A stretch of DNA of 64,000 bases, taken from Tragulus kanchil. Taxonomy: Eukaryota; Chordata; Mammalia; Artiodactyla; Tragulidae. The stretch is taken from NCBI GenBank assembly GCA_022376925.1, contig JAIOJX010000026.1:250353330-250417329 (forward strand), in the 5' to 3' direction. Within the stretch, counting starts at the first letter, position 1. Each line of letters begins with the position of its first letter. This document shows, in pieces, positions 46,990 to 58,468 of this stretch. The notes beneath the pieces are model-generated. The model was not told where the DNA came from. It did no database searches and was given only the letters and a program-made list of their open reading frames with translations. The translations under genes and the position numbers were made by a program.

Positions 46990-47280
46990 ATCCAATGACT
47001 GTTCATGTGGAGGTATAAAGGCTTAGCCATTTGGGTACTATGATGTCTATATTCTAATATAGGCAACTTTGATGTCTAATCAGCTAGACAACTTTGGTTG
47101 TCTATATTCCAGAGATCCCAGTGGGGTTGTCAAGATTTTGCCAGAATTCCACTGCAGTTCAACTTTCCCCTCTGTCAATCATACCTCCTTCCTCCTTTTT
47201 TCATGACCACTGATTTCTAATAGCTGATTCACATTAAACTCTATCTCAGGGTGTGTCTCTAGAGAACTCAGTCTATAACA
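46990..47280 (+). mobile_element. Probable ERV-L 3' LTR
   Basis: A TATA-like 'aggtataaagg' (47012) and a terminal 'ctctatctcagggtgtgtct' to 'ctcagtctataaca' resemble ERV-L LTR 3' ends of the LTR16/LTR33/MER68 kind. The left edge is uncertain and may lie nearer 46860. No matching 5' LTR was found. Confidence 0.45.
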
Positions 47281-48340
47281 TTTATACTACAGTCCTTAAC
47301 CCACCACTCTGAAGAGGCGCGGAGGGTACCCATTCAGTGTGGAATGTAGAATGAGAACTAACCAGGGTGAGGAAACTGCATATGTGGAAGAGAGAATGGC
47401 AGCAGACTTGGGAGATTTACTATACATGAAAATTAATCAAATATTTCAAAGATATTAGAAGTGAGTTTTTCCCCCCTCTGTTGAAGAAGATAAGTGTAAA
47501 CACAGAGAAAGAGAAAATTAGAATAAACTCTTGATATTGAGCTATTAGAGGTATTGGCACAAACATTGGGTTTTTAATATATTTAGATAGAGATAGAAAT
47601 TTTAAAAATTGATGCAACTGTGTCCACTGACAAGAACTGGGATCACTGACATCCTAATAAGTAAGTAGCTTGTTTAGCACTCAAAGTGGCTTTTAAACAC
47701 CATATTCCACTCAAAACAAAACTAGGGCTCACAGAAGAAGTGGCTGATTCTAGAGCTGGGGCAGGAAAAGTGCAGGATGATTATAAAATGCCTGTTCTAG
47801 AAAACATGTGTTTGTTAAGACCTGTGGGCCAGAGAAGTCGACCTCACTTGCATAGTAACAAGTCAGCCTGCTATGGCTTCATCAATGCTCACAGAACACA
47901 TGAAACTCCTAGGCTGGGTATAAAGAAGTCTTAGTTATGGCATAGCAAGCGGCAGAGCCATCCTGTGTCAGTGCCTCTGATCTCCCAGTCCCCATGCAGC
48001 CTGATGCAGAGGCGGATGCTGCACAGGCAGGAAGTCTGTGTCACAGCTGAGGAACCTTGAGCTTGGGGAACCTAAACTTTTATAATGGGCTGTAAGCAAG
48101 CTGCCTGACCTGTGTCCTGAAGGGAGACATTATTTTGGTAACAGTAGATGGTAAGCAAGTTGACCTCTACTCTAGAAGAAGTTATTCTATCTTTCAAGCT
48201 CTTTGCTATACATCCTTGAAAAAATGATTCAGAACAAAAGCACAGTTGGACTTTCTGCTCACAAGGTATATAGAAATATGAGAGATCCATGGAAGATTCT
48301 CTTCCAACTTGCTCAAAGAATTATAAAGACATGTAGAAAG
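47281..48340. other. Unclassified, possibly old repeat
   Basis: The stretch 47690-48300 has the feel of an old retroelement, but I cannot name a family. Open frames at 47686-47934 (+) and 48206-48493 (-) carry no motif I know. No gene supported. Confidence 0.35.
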
Positions 48341-48344
48341 GAGG

Positions 48345-48930
48345 TTTTTCAATAAACTAAAAACAGAACTACCATATAACCCAGCAATTGCATTCCTGGC
48401 TATATATCTGAACCTGCCCCCCACTAATTTGAAAAGATACATGCACCTCAATGTTCCTATCAGGTATTTATGACTGCCAAGATATGGAAACAACCTAAGT
48501 GTTGATCACAGATGAATGGATAAAGAAAATGTAATATATATATATTATATATAAAACAATACATATATTATTAGATGTATGTTTACAGACACTCACACAC
48601 TATGAAATATTACTCAACCATAAAAAAGAACGAACTTTACCATGTATAGCAACATGGAGGGCATTATCCTAAGAGAAATAAATTAGAGAAAGACAAATAT
48701 TGTATGATATCATTTACACGTGGAATCTAAAAAAATACAACAAACTAGAAGCAGATTCACAGATATGGAGAACAAATTAGTGGTTACCAGTGGGTAGGGG
48801 GCAGTATAGGAGTAGGGAGTGGGAGATAAAAACTGTTGACCATTAAGATAGGCTCAAGGATGTCTGGTCCAACACAGGGAATGTAGCAAATATTTTGTAA
48901 TACTGTAAATGGAAAGTAACCTTACAAAAC
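48345..48930 (+). mobile_element. L1M-group 3' end
   Basis: 'accatataacccagcaattg', 'gatatggaaacaacctaagt', 'gaatggataaagaaaatgta', 'agagaaagacaaatattgta' and 'caaattagtggttaccagtg' follow L1 ORF2/3' UTR order. A (TA)n block at 48534-48552 interrupts it, and an A-rich tract (48930-49010) follows. Confidence 0.8.
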
Positions 48931-49429
48931 CAGAAGGAAAAAAAAACCCTTAAAAAAACAAACAAACAAAAACTTTAAAAAACCCTAAAAAATAAAAAAC
49001 ATACCAAAAAAATTAAGGGGCCCAGAAGCCAGTTTCAAGGGATGCTCACTGGCTAAAGCAGGAAAAAATCTGAGCATGAGAATAATTAATGAGTGCCAAG
49101 GACTCTGACATATTGAATAAAACAGAAAACTATGACTCGACATATATATTAATATAAATAAATTGTCTCTTTCTCTGTTTTTTTTTTTTTCTTTTTCCTT
49201 CCTTGCCTTTCCCCCACTCCTGTTCTGTGGGATTGAACTCTGAAATTGTATAGGAGCACATAAACCATAGCCTCAGAGTCTATTCTGGGGAAAACCAATG
49301 CTACGATGATTTCCATTGTCCTATTTCCCCCTGAGCTTGCTGTATTTACACTTCATTTGCAGTTAATTTTTATCTCCTAGATATAAGTTTCTTATAATCT
49401 TTAGATATTAAATTATTATGATCTTTAGA

Positions 49430-49870
49430 CTTCTTACTTGGTCATCTATGTATTAACTTGTCCAAGGTATTCTCTGTTCAACAGAAAGCCTTAAATTGGA
49501 TATAATCAAATTCATTTTCTTTTCTTCTTTATGATTTGTGCCTCTGAAATTTTATATAAGCAAACCATCCTCACACCTAAGCCACAAAGACGATCTCTTA
49601 CATTTTGTTCTGTTAATTTATAGCTGTGCCTTTCATACTGATTCTTAAGTCTACCTGGATTCCATCTTTTTTGTTGTGTTATGTAGATACAGTTTTATTT
49701 GTGTGCCTATTGCCAGTTGTCCTTTAATGTCTACTAAATTCCCACATAAATATGTCCCTGGCACTCACTTCTGTTCCTTCTTGTCTCTGTTCTTGAACTA
49801 AACTACCATTACCGTGGGGGCTCTGTAGTCTGTCACATTACCTACTCTGGAAGTACATTTCCTATAATTT
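49430..49870 (-). mobile_element. L1M-group fragment, reverse orientation
   Basis: 'atgatttgtgcctctgaaat', 'gctgtgcctttcatactgat' and 'ctgttccttcttgtctctgt' match reversed L1 ORF2 sequence in order. Probably one element with 50440-50775. Confidence 0.6.
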
Positions 49871-49879
49871 TCTTTGCTG

Positions 49880-50430
49880 CATGGTTCTGACTTAGTGTTG
49901 GCCACGAGAGACACTGTGTGACCTTCGAAAGGTGGAAAATGCAAGGACAGCTTTTATTTTTCTATCTTTCTTTTTAATGCTCTGCAGGTCAATGGTATAG
50001 TGATATCTTGCACATGCTGTCACTTATCTGCTAGCTCACCCAGTTACATCAACCCAGACATTCAGCTCCTGCAGCTCCTGTCCCGTCTTCTCCAAGTCCT
50101 GCCCCAAGTGCACAGGCAACTCCATGGTGAAATGGGCTGTCTTTTTTGCTGATCACTCATAGCACTGAGACCAAAGGTGCTGAGAGACAGATGTTGGTTA
50201 TCCTCTGTCCTGTGGGTCTCAGTTTCTCTGTTCTCATCCATATCTAGCTTTGCTTTTCAAATGCTAGTTAATTTGACCTACAGAACCTTCAGGCTACACA
50301 CTATATGCAGATGAACAGCTACATAGTCTTCTACCAGCTCCCATAACCGCATGAAGTCTATGATAAATCATTATTCTATACCACCAGCCGAGTTTCTGCA
50401 TTTCTTTTCTATTTCTCATTCATATAAATA
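49880..50430. other. Unrecognised, possibly an insertion in L1
   Basis: Separates two reverse L1M pieces. Ends near 'gataaatcattattctatac', which may be an LTR polyadenylation region, but I cannot assign a family. Confidence 0.3.
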
Positions 50431-50439
50431 TTATCTTGC

Positions 50440-50775
50440 TCTTTATTATTATTGTTTTAAGTATGCTTTACTATTATAAAGTTTTATTCTATTCTTAAAA
50501 AGCATTATAGGTATCTGAGGACATTACTTTTCCATTTAAGGTTTAGAGTATAAATTTTCTCACAAAATCGAACTGGAAGCTTTGATGAACAACATTAAAT
50601 TTATTGATTAATTTGGGGAGACATGGTATCTTAAAAATATGAAGTTTGAGATCATGAAGTCTTTTCATGTATTAAGGTCATATCTACACCCTTTATTGAG
50701 ATTTTTAAACTTCTTCCATGGATGTCTTGTGTATTCTTGGTCAACTAGTTAATTCTAACAAAATACCTTGACTAC
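50440..50775 (-). mobile_element. L1M-group fragment, reverse orientation
   Basis: 'aaatttattgattaatttgg', 'gaagtcttttcatgtattaa' and 'ttccatggatgtcttgtgta' resemble reversed L1 ORF2. Confidence 0.5.
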
Positions 50776-50956
50776 ATCATGAGCTTCCTAACCAACTGGG
50801 TATCACCTACTCCCAGACTGCTGTCAATTGAACAAGAATTGTCCTAATGGTTAAGTCACCGTTGGTTGAGTTCTCTGTTATTTACAGCCAAAATTATATT
50901 TGCTAAAGTTGCAGTGCAATTTCATAGAAATACCATTTGAGCACTCTCCTTTATTC

Positions 50957-51222
50957 TTTTTTTTTTTTTTTGTCTCTAAGTCATCATTTATTTTTCATCC
51001 ATCTGTATTCTCTGGCACACGTGGGCCTCCCTTCACAGTGATCTCTCTCGTTGCAGAGCACCAGCTCTGGGCGCATGCACTCCAGAGCGCTGGCTCACAA
51101 CTGGACACACTGACCCAGCCATGCCTCGGCATGTGGGATCTTCCCTGGCCAGGGATCGAACTGGCACCCTCTGCACTGCAAGGTGGACTCTTCACCCACT
51201 GGACCACCAGGGAAGCCTCTCC
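50957..51222 (-). mobile_element. Long CHR-like SINE, reverse orientation
   Basis: T-run, 'tttatttttcatccatctgt', 'gtgggcctccct', 'gagcaccagctctgggcgca', 'ccagggatcgaactggcacc' (reverse B-box) and 'ctggaccaccagggaagcct'. Same subfamily as 58524. Target duplication 'cctttattc' at 50948-50956 and 51223-51231. Confidence 0.88.
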
Positions 51223-51453
51223 CCTTTATTCCTAATTACAAAATGTATATTATGTGTATTCTTGTTCTCTTCCATTCATTACCTTTCTGCCTTGTGTTTC
51301 ATCCCTATACACTCCACAAGTTTTAGCACTTTAGCTTTGAAATATTTTCACAGGCAAAACAGGCAAGAGGACACAATGTTAAAACCCTGTTGGATTCCCA
51401 GTACAACCAGATACACTTTGTTTCCCTTTGTCTTCCACCTAAAATTACAGGCA

Positions 51454-51588
51454 GGGAACTCTCTGGTGGTCCAGTAGTTAGGATTCTGTGCTCTCACTGT
51501 TATGACCAGGGTTCAGTCTCTGGTTGGGGAAGTAAGATTCTGAAGATGCATGGCAAAGCCAAAAAAATAAAAATAAAACACAATAAAA
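51454..51588 (+). mobile_element. Short CHR-type SINE
   Basis: 'gggaactctctggtggtcca' head, 'ggttcagtctctggttgggg' B-box region, AATAAAA-type tail, immediately followed by another SINE. Confidence 0.82.
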
Positions 51589-51590
51589 GA

Positions 51591-51880
51591 GACTTCCCTG
51601 AAGGTCCAGTGATTAAGAAGCCACCTGCCAACGCAGGGGACATGGATTAGATCCCTGGTCCCGGAAGTAAGATCACATATGCAGTGGGGGAATTAAGCCC
51701 ATATACCGCAAGTACACGCCCAGGTGCCTAGAGACCATGTTCTGTAACAAGAAAAGCCACAGCAATGAGAAGCCCGTGCAGAGCAAATGGAGAGTAGCCC
51801 CCACTTGCCACAGCTAGAGGATAACCTACTCAAAGCAATGAAGAACCTGTGCACCCAGGGCAACAACAACAAAAAATTGC
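51591..51880 (+). mobile_element. CHR-type SINE, long form
   Basis: 'gacttccctgaaggtccagt', 'agatccctggtcccggaag', 'gccacagcaatgagaagccc' and 'agtagcccccacttgccaca', ending in CAACAACAAC. This is the common ruminant CHR with repeated 'caacaa' body, distinct from the 58524 type. Confidence 0.85.
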
Positions 51881-52559
51881 AAGTAGTACAATTAAGGGCT
51901 CCATTAATACCTAAGATATCACTGCCTTCCTGTGGGTATTTATAAAGCACAAATGCTAATGGATATAAAGCTATGATGAACTGGGGTCTAGGGAGTTTCA
52001 GACACTTGCCCAAGACTTAGGCTAGTCCAAGTGTCACACTGTGTTTGAAATCTGTCATCTGATTTTAATAATTCTTTTAAACAACATGTGTCTGGTAGAG
52101 CAAAATGGAGAGAAAATAAAAGAGACAAGGACACTCCATGTGGAGAGTAAGAGAGATGAGGGAAAACTACTGGGGGTGGTGACAAAGGACTAGGGGGCTA
52201 ACTGCAGCAGATTCACGAGAACATTGTAAAGCCATCATAAGAGGTGAACATCAACTTGTTTTACTGTCTTAAAGAAGACTGCCTAGAATGTCAGGGAGCT
52301 GATCTCCATCTTGTCAATTAATGTTTCTGTGACCTTTGATATCTTCCTATTTTTTTCACTTTCCTCACTAAGAAGAAGAGAAGGGTCAATAGAAATTGTT
52401 CACACTAAAGTGAGAGCCACCTTTCTAGTTATAACGCTCAGAAAGGAGAGAGGTCTTTCTAACTATACATAGATATTCTTACCTCCTTCTCATTCCCCAA
52501 AGTTTTTTCCCCCAACATTTGAAATATATACTAGTGAATTAAAATTTATTTAGCCTCAG
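51881..52559. other. Unrecognised sequence
   Basis: Nothing recognised; no open frame of note. Confidence 0.4.
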
Positions 52560-52660
52560 GAGTGAGAAAATTTGGGTCTGCATTCTAGCTCTTAACATTA
52601 TCTTCTGCATGATCTCAGCCAAGTCACACTTCTCCTGTTGTTCTTTCTCTAAGTCAGTAG
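52560..52660 (+). mobile_element. MIR fragment
   Basis: 'gggtctgcattctagctctt' then 'gatctcagccaagtcacact' is the MIR core. Confidence 0.5.
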
Positions 52661-53090
52661 GTCCTCCTTGTGTTCTCCCTTTAAAGGCAAAAGGACACAC
52701 TTCAAGAGAAATAAAGCCGAATTCTTGGCAAGATCACTTCACACCATCTCCAGCCGGCACCAGGAACGGGGGCAGTAGGTAGAGGGGCAGGAACGTCTGT
52801 GATCTGAGTCAAACAGCCACAGGGTATAAACTCAAATACTTAAATCCTATAAACAGAAATTTCTTGCTGATGGTTAAGGTTTCCAAACAAGCAGAAGTTT
52901 TCTTTGTCTTTAAACATTTTCTTGTTATCTTACTAAGAAATATTAAATGTTACTGAACAATTTCTTGAACATATGAAATTACTATTTAAATCAGCAATTC
53001 TTAACTCTATCAAAGCCCAATTCCCCTTTTTATAAAAGATATTGTATAAGACTTGCTTACAATTCTGAGATTAAGTTACTAGTTTAAATT

Positions 53091-53239
53091 GTCATTGTTG
53101 TTCAGTCACTAAGTCGTGTCTGACCCTTTGTGATCCCATGGATTGCAGCACACCAGGCTCCTCTGTCCTCTACTATCCCCTAGAGTTTGTTCAAATTCAT
53201 GTCCATTGAGTTGGTGATGCTATCTAACCATCTCACCTC
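53091..53239 (-). mobile_element. BovB LINE, extreme 3' end only
   Basis: 149 bases: 'gttgttcagtcactaagtcg', 'gattgcagcacaccaggctc', 'tcatgtccattgagttggtg'. Perfect 12-base target duplication 'ctagtttaaatt' at 53079-53090 and 53240-53251. Copy with the same flanks at 54184-54332. Confidence 0.93.
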
Positions 53240-53662
53240 CTAGTTTAAATTAATAATATAACTTGGTTAGGAAGTAATTTCAAAAAAGAAACAAATGCCT
53301 GATTGGAAATATGAAGGGGTAATAAAAGCAAAGTTCTTTATAATAAAATAATATGTACTTCAATCTGAAAATGACTATGTGTGACTGGTAGACATAATAA
53401 CAGTCAGATGCTTGCATCTATGTGTATAATCCGTATAACTGAGAATGCTATAAATGCAGACTGATACAGGTATGTTATACTGGAGACTCAAAAACCATAT
53501 GCAGCAGTGCCACTCGTGATACTGAAGAACTCATGGTAAATTTCTAACAAAATGTTATTAGAAAGTTTGGATCTATCAAATACTGCAGAAAATATGTGGT
53601 ACTTGTTTGTAAAATGGAGGAAGATTCTGAGTTAATTAAAACTCCATTTTACATAGATGCAT

Positions 53663-53849
53663 GGGCTTCTCAGGTGGCACTAGTGGTGAAGCACTGCCTG
53701 CCAGCGCAGGAGACCCGGAGACCCAGGTTTGATCCCTGGGCCGGGAACATCTCCTGGAGGAGGGCATGGCAGTTCACTCCAATATGCTTGCCTGGATGAT
53801 CCCATGGACAGAGGCTCCTGAAGGGCTGCAGTCCACGGGTTGCAAAGCC
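53663..53849 (+). mobile_element. Bov-tA SINE, cut at a duplication joint
   Basis: 'gggcttctcaggtggcacta' to 'gtccacgggttgcaaag'; its 3' end is missing because the next assembly block starts here. Confidence 0.9.
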
Positions 53850-54183
53850 GGCACCAGGAACGGGGGCAGTAGGTAGAGGGGCAGGAACGTCTGTGATCTG
53901 AGTCAAACAGCCACAGGGTATAAACTCAAATACTTAAATCCTATAAACAGAAATTTCTTGCTGATGGTTAAGGTTTCCAAACAAGCAGAAGTTTTCTTTG
54001 TCTTTAAACATTTTCTTGTTATCTTACTAAGAAATATTAAATGTTACTGAACAATTTCTTGAACATATGAAATTACTATTTAAATCAGCAATTCTTAACT
54101 CTATCAAAGCCCAATTCCCCTTTTTATAAAAGATATTGTATAAGACTTGCTTACAATTCTGAGATTAAGTTACTAGTTTAAAT

Positions 54184-54332
54184 TGTCATTGTTGTTCAGT
54201 CACTAAGTCGTGTCTGACCCTTTGTGATCCCATGGATTGCAGCACACCAGGCTCCTCTGTCCTCTACTATCCCCTAGAGTTTGTTCAAATTCATGTCCAT
54301 TGAGTTGGTGATGCTATCTAACCATCTCACCT
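54184..54332 (-). mobile_element. BovB 3' end, second copy
   Basis: Duplicate of 53091-53239, target duplication included. Confidence 0.93.
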
Positions 54333-54758
54333 CCTAGTTTAAATTAATAATATAACTTGGTTAGGAAGTAATTTCAAAAAAGAAACAAATGCCTGATTGG
54401 AAATATGAAGGGGTAATAAAAGCAAAGTTCTTTATAATAAAATAATATGTACTTCAATCTGAAAATGACTATGTGTGACTGGTAGACATAATAACAGTCA
54501 GATGCTTGCATCTATGTGTATAATCCGTATAACTGAGAATGCTATAAATGCAGACTGATACAGGTATGTTATACTGGAGACTCAAAAACCATATGCAGCA
54601 GTGCCACTCGTGATACTGAAGAACTCATGGTAAATTTCTAACAAAATGTTATTAGAAAGTTTGGATCTATCAAATACTGCAGAAAATATGTGGTACTTGT
54701 TTGTAAAATGGAGGAAGATTCTGAGTTAATTAAAAACTCCATTTTTACATAGATGCAT

Positions 54759-54980
54759 GGGCTTCTCAGGTGGCACTAGTGGTGAAGCACTGCCTGCCAG
54801 CGCAGGAGACCCGGAGACCCAGGTTTGATCCCTGGGCCGGGAACATCTCCTGGAGGAGGGCATGGCAGTTCACTCCAATATGCTTGCCTGGATGATCCCA
54901 TGGACAGAGGATCCTGAAGGGCTGCAGTCCACGGGGTTGCAAAGAGTCAGAGATGATGGAAGTGACTTAGCACATGCACA
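54759..54980 (+). mobile_element. Bov-tA SINE, complete version
   Basis: Same insertion as 53663 but complete, running on to 'gatgatggaagtgacttagc'. Confidence 0.92.
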
Positions 54981-54989
54981 TGTCTTGGT

Positions 54990-55950
54990 AGGTGTTGAAA
55001 AGTATGCAGGATATTGGACAATTCTAACTTCATGAGACTCTTCCATGCATTTTAAGAAATACTGTATTCCAAGTATCAACCCATTAAATGGTAGTAATCC
55101 CCCAGTTATTATAACACTATAAAAACCTTCCCACAAATGTTTAAAATGCTCTCAAATAATAATGTAATGTAATCATAATAAATTATGCTATAATAGTGCC
55201 CGACTCTCAGTATGTGTTTAATACATCCTTATTGATTGGATGGATGAATGAATGTGTATAATATCTCTAAAAATGACTAACTTTTGACGAAAAGAAACAG
55301 AAAACCCAATCAATTAATTATAGCTTAGACAAATTAGGGTTTATAGCATTTTTTTAAAGTTTAAGATGTTTAGAGTAATACATCTAGGGCTGGTGCCACA
55401 GTTCATGATGTTATTGCTTACGGTTCTTATTTTCCTCCCACTTTGCCATTGTTGGCTAATCGGTTATTTTATCACTTCATGAATTAAAAATCATGACAGC
55501 GTCTCTGAGTCTTACATCTGTGTTCAAAGCAGGAGGAAGAAGAAAGGCTCACCGCCCTTAGACCTTATCTTCTATCTTACTGGTCAGAACTGTATCACAC
55601 GGCTAGTGCTGGCTGCAAGGGAAACAGGAATCCTCCCACTGAAGGCAATAACATTGCCACATAAAATGAAAAAACAAAGAAAGAAACTGAAATGTTCAAA
55701 TACATTACTGAGCTGACAAGAAAGTAAGGATTCTAAGAAGACAAAAATTGAAGTGAACAGAGAACTCCTAGGAGGTGGGGAAACGCCAGGGATGGCTTTG
55801 GCTGTAGGCATATGTGTCAAATTCTGGTGATCTTGATAGCGCAGTTAATAATGGTTTCACAGAAAGTGTGGATGGGGGACAGATGATAAAGCTTAAGGCC
55901 TGCTCCATATATGGAGTCTAGTAATAGAGTTTGACTCAAAGTTGGAAAAC
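54990..55950. other. Mostly unrecognised sequence
   Basis: A MIR-like or L2-like tail may sit at 55190-55262 ('cagtatgtgtttaatacatc', 'ggatgaatgaatg'). No gene seen. Confidence 0.35.
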
Positions 55951-55951
55951 A

Positions 55952-56284
55952 GGGACTTCCCTGGTGGTCCAGTGGTTAAGAATTCACTTTCCAGTGTAGG
56001 GGACATTGGTTCAATCTCTGCTCTAGGAAGATCACACATGCCTCGGGGCAACTAAGCCCATGTGCCACAACTACTGAACTTGTGCTCTCAAGCCCACACT
56101 CTGCAACTACCGAAGCTGGTGCACCCTAGAGCCCATGCTCCATGACAACAGAAACCACCACAATGCGAAGCCTTTGCACCACAACAAGAGAGTAACCCCT
56201 GCTTGCTACAACTAGAGAAAGCTCACACATAGCAGCAAAGACTTAGTGCAGCCAAAAATTAATGTCAATTAATTTAAAAAATTA
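55952..56284 (+). mobile_element. CHR-type SINE, long form
   Basis: 'gggacttccctggtggtcca', 'ggttcaatctctgctctagg', 'ggcaactaagcccatgtgcc' and 'gcagcaaagacttagtgcag'. Its last 100 bases recur at 57297-57398 because duplication 16 starts within it. Confidence 0.9.
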
Positions 56285-56299
56285 AGAGGTTGGAAAATG

Positions 56300-56681
56300 A
56301 AAAGGCAAGCCACAGACTGGCACACATATTCACAAGGACTTGTATTCAGAATATATGAAACATCCTACAAATAAGTATCAAAAAGAAACTTAATTCAATT
56401 TTTTTCACAGTGCTGTAATGTAATTATATATATATACATGTCCATTTATATATATTCTTGTTCTATAATTTTTTAACAATTGAATATTTCTTTTAAAACT
56501 GAGTTTTTTCATGATTAGATTTAAATTATGAAATTCAATTTCAATTTTAAAGAAATTTTTATAAAAGAAAAGGAGAGCTAGAGATAATTTTAAAAAGAAG
56601 ATATACTAATAGCCAACAAGTACATGAAAAGGCACTCAACATCATTAGTCATCAGTGAAATGCAAATTAAAACTACAATGA
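56300..56681 (+). mobile_element. L1M ORF2 piece, host of a younger L1
   Basis: 'cttgtattcagaatatatga', 'gccaacaagtacatgaaaag' and 'catcagtgaaatgcaaatta' are late ORF2. The element resumes at 58469. Copied at 57413-57794. Confidence 0.8.
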
Positions 56682-57284
56682 ATGGAGATTCCTTAAAAAA
56701 CTAAAAATAGAAGCACCGTATGACCCAGCAATCCCACTATTAGGCTTATACCCTGATGAAATCAAAATTCAAAGAGGCACTTGAACCCCAATGTTCATTG
56801 CAGTTCTCTATACAATAGCTAGAATATGGAAGCAACCTAGATGCCCATCAAGAATGAATGGATTAAAAACCTCTGGTACATATATACAATGGAGTACTTC
56901 TCAGCTGTAAAAAGAAATGCAGAAGAACCAGTCCTAATGAGGTGGATGGCTCTAGAACCTATTATAAAAAGTGAAGTAATTCAAAAAGAGAAAGACAAGT
57001 ACAGGATACTAACACATATATATGGAATCTAGTAAGATGGTAATGATAACATACATAGTGAAGTGATGGAAAAACACAGAGAACAGATGTATGGACATTG
57101 TGGGGAATGAACAGGGGGTGGGAGGCATAGAGGGAGTAACATGGAAACCTATACTATCATATGTGAAAGAGATAGCTATTGTCATTGTGCTGTGGGGATA
57201 GGGGATCCCGCAGAGACACTGTGCGATGGCCTGGAGGGGTGGGATGGGGGTGGAAGAGGGATGGGGCCAAGGACATACATATGA
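56682..57284 (+). mobile_element. Ruminant-type L1 3' end, first copy (truncated)
   Basis: Same element as 57795-58468; stops at the duplication joint before reaching its poly(A). Confidence 0.8.
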
Positions 57285-57794
57285 ATGGGATAAGTGAACA
57301 AGAGAGTAACCCCTGCTTGCTACAACTAGAGAAAGCTCACACATAGCAGCAAAGACTTAGTGCAGCCAAAATTAATGTCAATTAATTTAAAAAATTAAGA
57401 GGTTGGAAAATGAAAAGGCAAGCCACAGACTGGCACACATATTCACAAGGACTTGTATTCAGAATATATGAAACATCCTACAAATAAGTATCAAAAAGAA
57501 ACTTAATTCAATTTTTTTCACAGTGCTGTAATGTAATTATATATATATACATGCCCATTTATATATATTCTTGTTCTATAATTTTTTAACAATTGAATAT
57601 TTCTTTTAAAACTGAGTTTTTTCATGATTAGATTTAAATTATGAAATTCAATTTCAATTTTAAAGAAATTTTTATAAAAGAAAAGGAGAGCTAGAGATAA
57701 TTTTAAAAAGAAGATATACTAATAGCCAACAAGTACATGAAAAGGCACTCAACATCATTAGTCATCAGTGAAATGCAAATTAAAACTACAATGA

Positions 57795-58468
57795 ATGGAG
57801 ATTCCTTAAAAAACTAAAAATAGAAGCACCGTATGACCCAGCAATCCCACTATTAGGCTTATACCCTGATGAAATCAAAATTCAAAGAGGCACTTGAACC
57901 CCAATGTTCATTGCAGTTCTCTATACAATAGCTAGAATATGGAAGCAACCTAGATGCCCATCAAGAATGAATGGATTAAAAACCTCTGGTACATATATAC
58001 AATGGAGTACTTCTCAGCTGTAAAAAGAAATGCAGAAGAACCAGTCCTAATGAGGTGGATGGCTCTAGAACCTATTATAAAAAGTGAAGTAATTCAAAAA
58101 GAGAAAGACAAGTACAGGATACTAACACATATATATGGAATCTAGTAAGATGGTAATGATAACATACATAGTGAAGTGATGGAAAAACACAGAGAACAGA
58201 TGTATGGACATTGTGGGGAATGAACAGGGGGTGGGAGGCATAGAGGGAGTAACATGGAAACCTATACTATCATATGTGAAAGAGATAGCTATTGTCATTG
58301 TGCTGTGGGGATAGGGGATCCCGCAGAGACACTGTGCGATGGCCTGGAGGGGTGGGATGGGGGTGGAAGAGGGATGGGGGCCAAGGACATACATATGACT
58401 AATCTGGGACTACACATATCTGTAAACAACAAAACTCTGTAAAAGTAAAAAGTAAATAAAAAAAAAAA
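57795..58468 (+). mobile_element. Ruminant-type L1 3' end with poly(A)
   Basis: 'gattccttaaaaaactaaaa', 'tatgacccagcaatcccact', 'atggaagcaacctagatgcc', 'gaggtggatggctctagaac' and 'acacatatatatggaatcta', then a G-rich 3' UTR and an A-run at 58458-58468. The 5'-truncated L1 sits inside the older L1M; flanks 'actacaatga' and 'attacagtga' look like its aged target duplication. Confidence 0.85.

Larger units (their letters stand above)
52752..54945. repeat. Direct duplication 15 (lag about 1,095)
   Basis: 52752-53849 recurs at 53846-54945, sharing a few bases. Differences: run lengths near 54732-54744, 'gaggctcct' versus 'gaggatcct', and one G near 54934. The joint cuts through a Bov-tA. Confidence 0.95.
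56183..58398. repeat. Direct duplication 16 (lag 1,114)
   Basis: 56183-57284 recurs at 57297-58398 after a 12-base unmatched spacer. One-base length changes near 56255 and 58380. The identical 63-codon frames at 56841 and 57954 are one L1-derived sequence. Confidence 0.95.

Noticed and set aside
48534..48600. (TA)n tract as a regulatory or origin site
   Set aside because: It is a simple repeat inside an L1M 3' end, with nothing else to support function.
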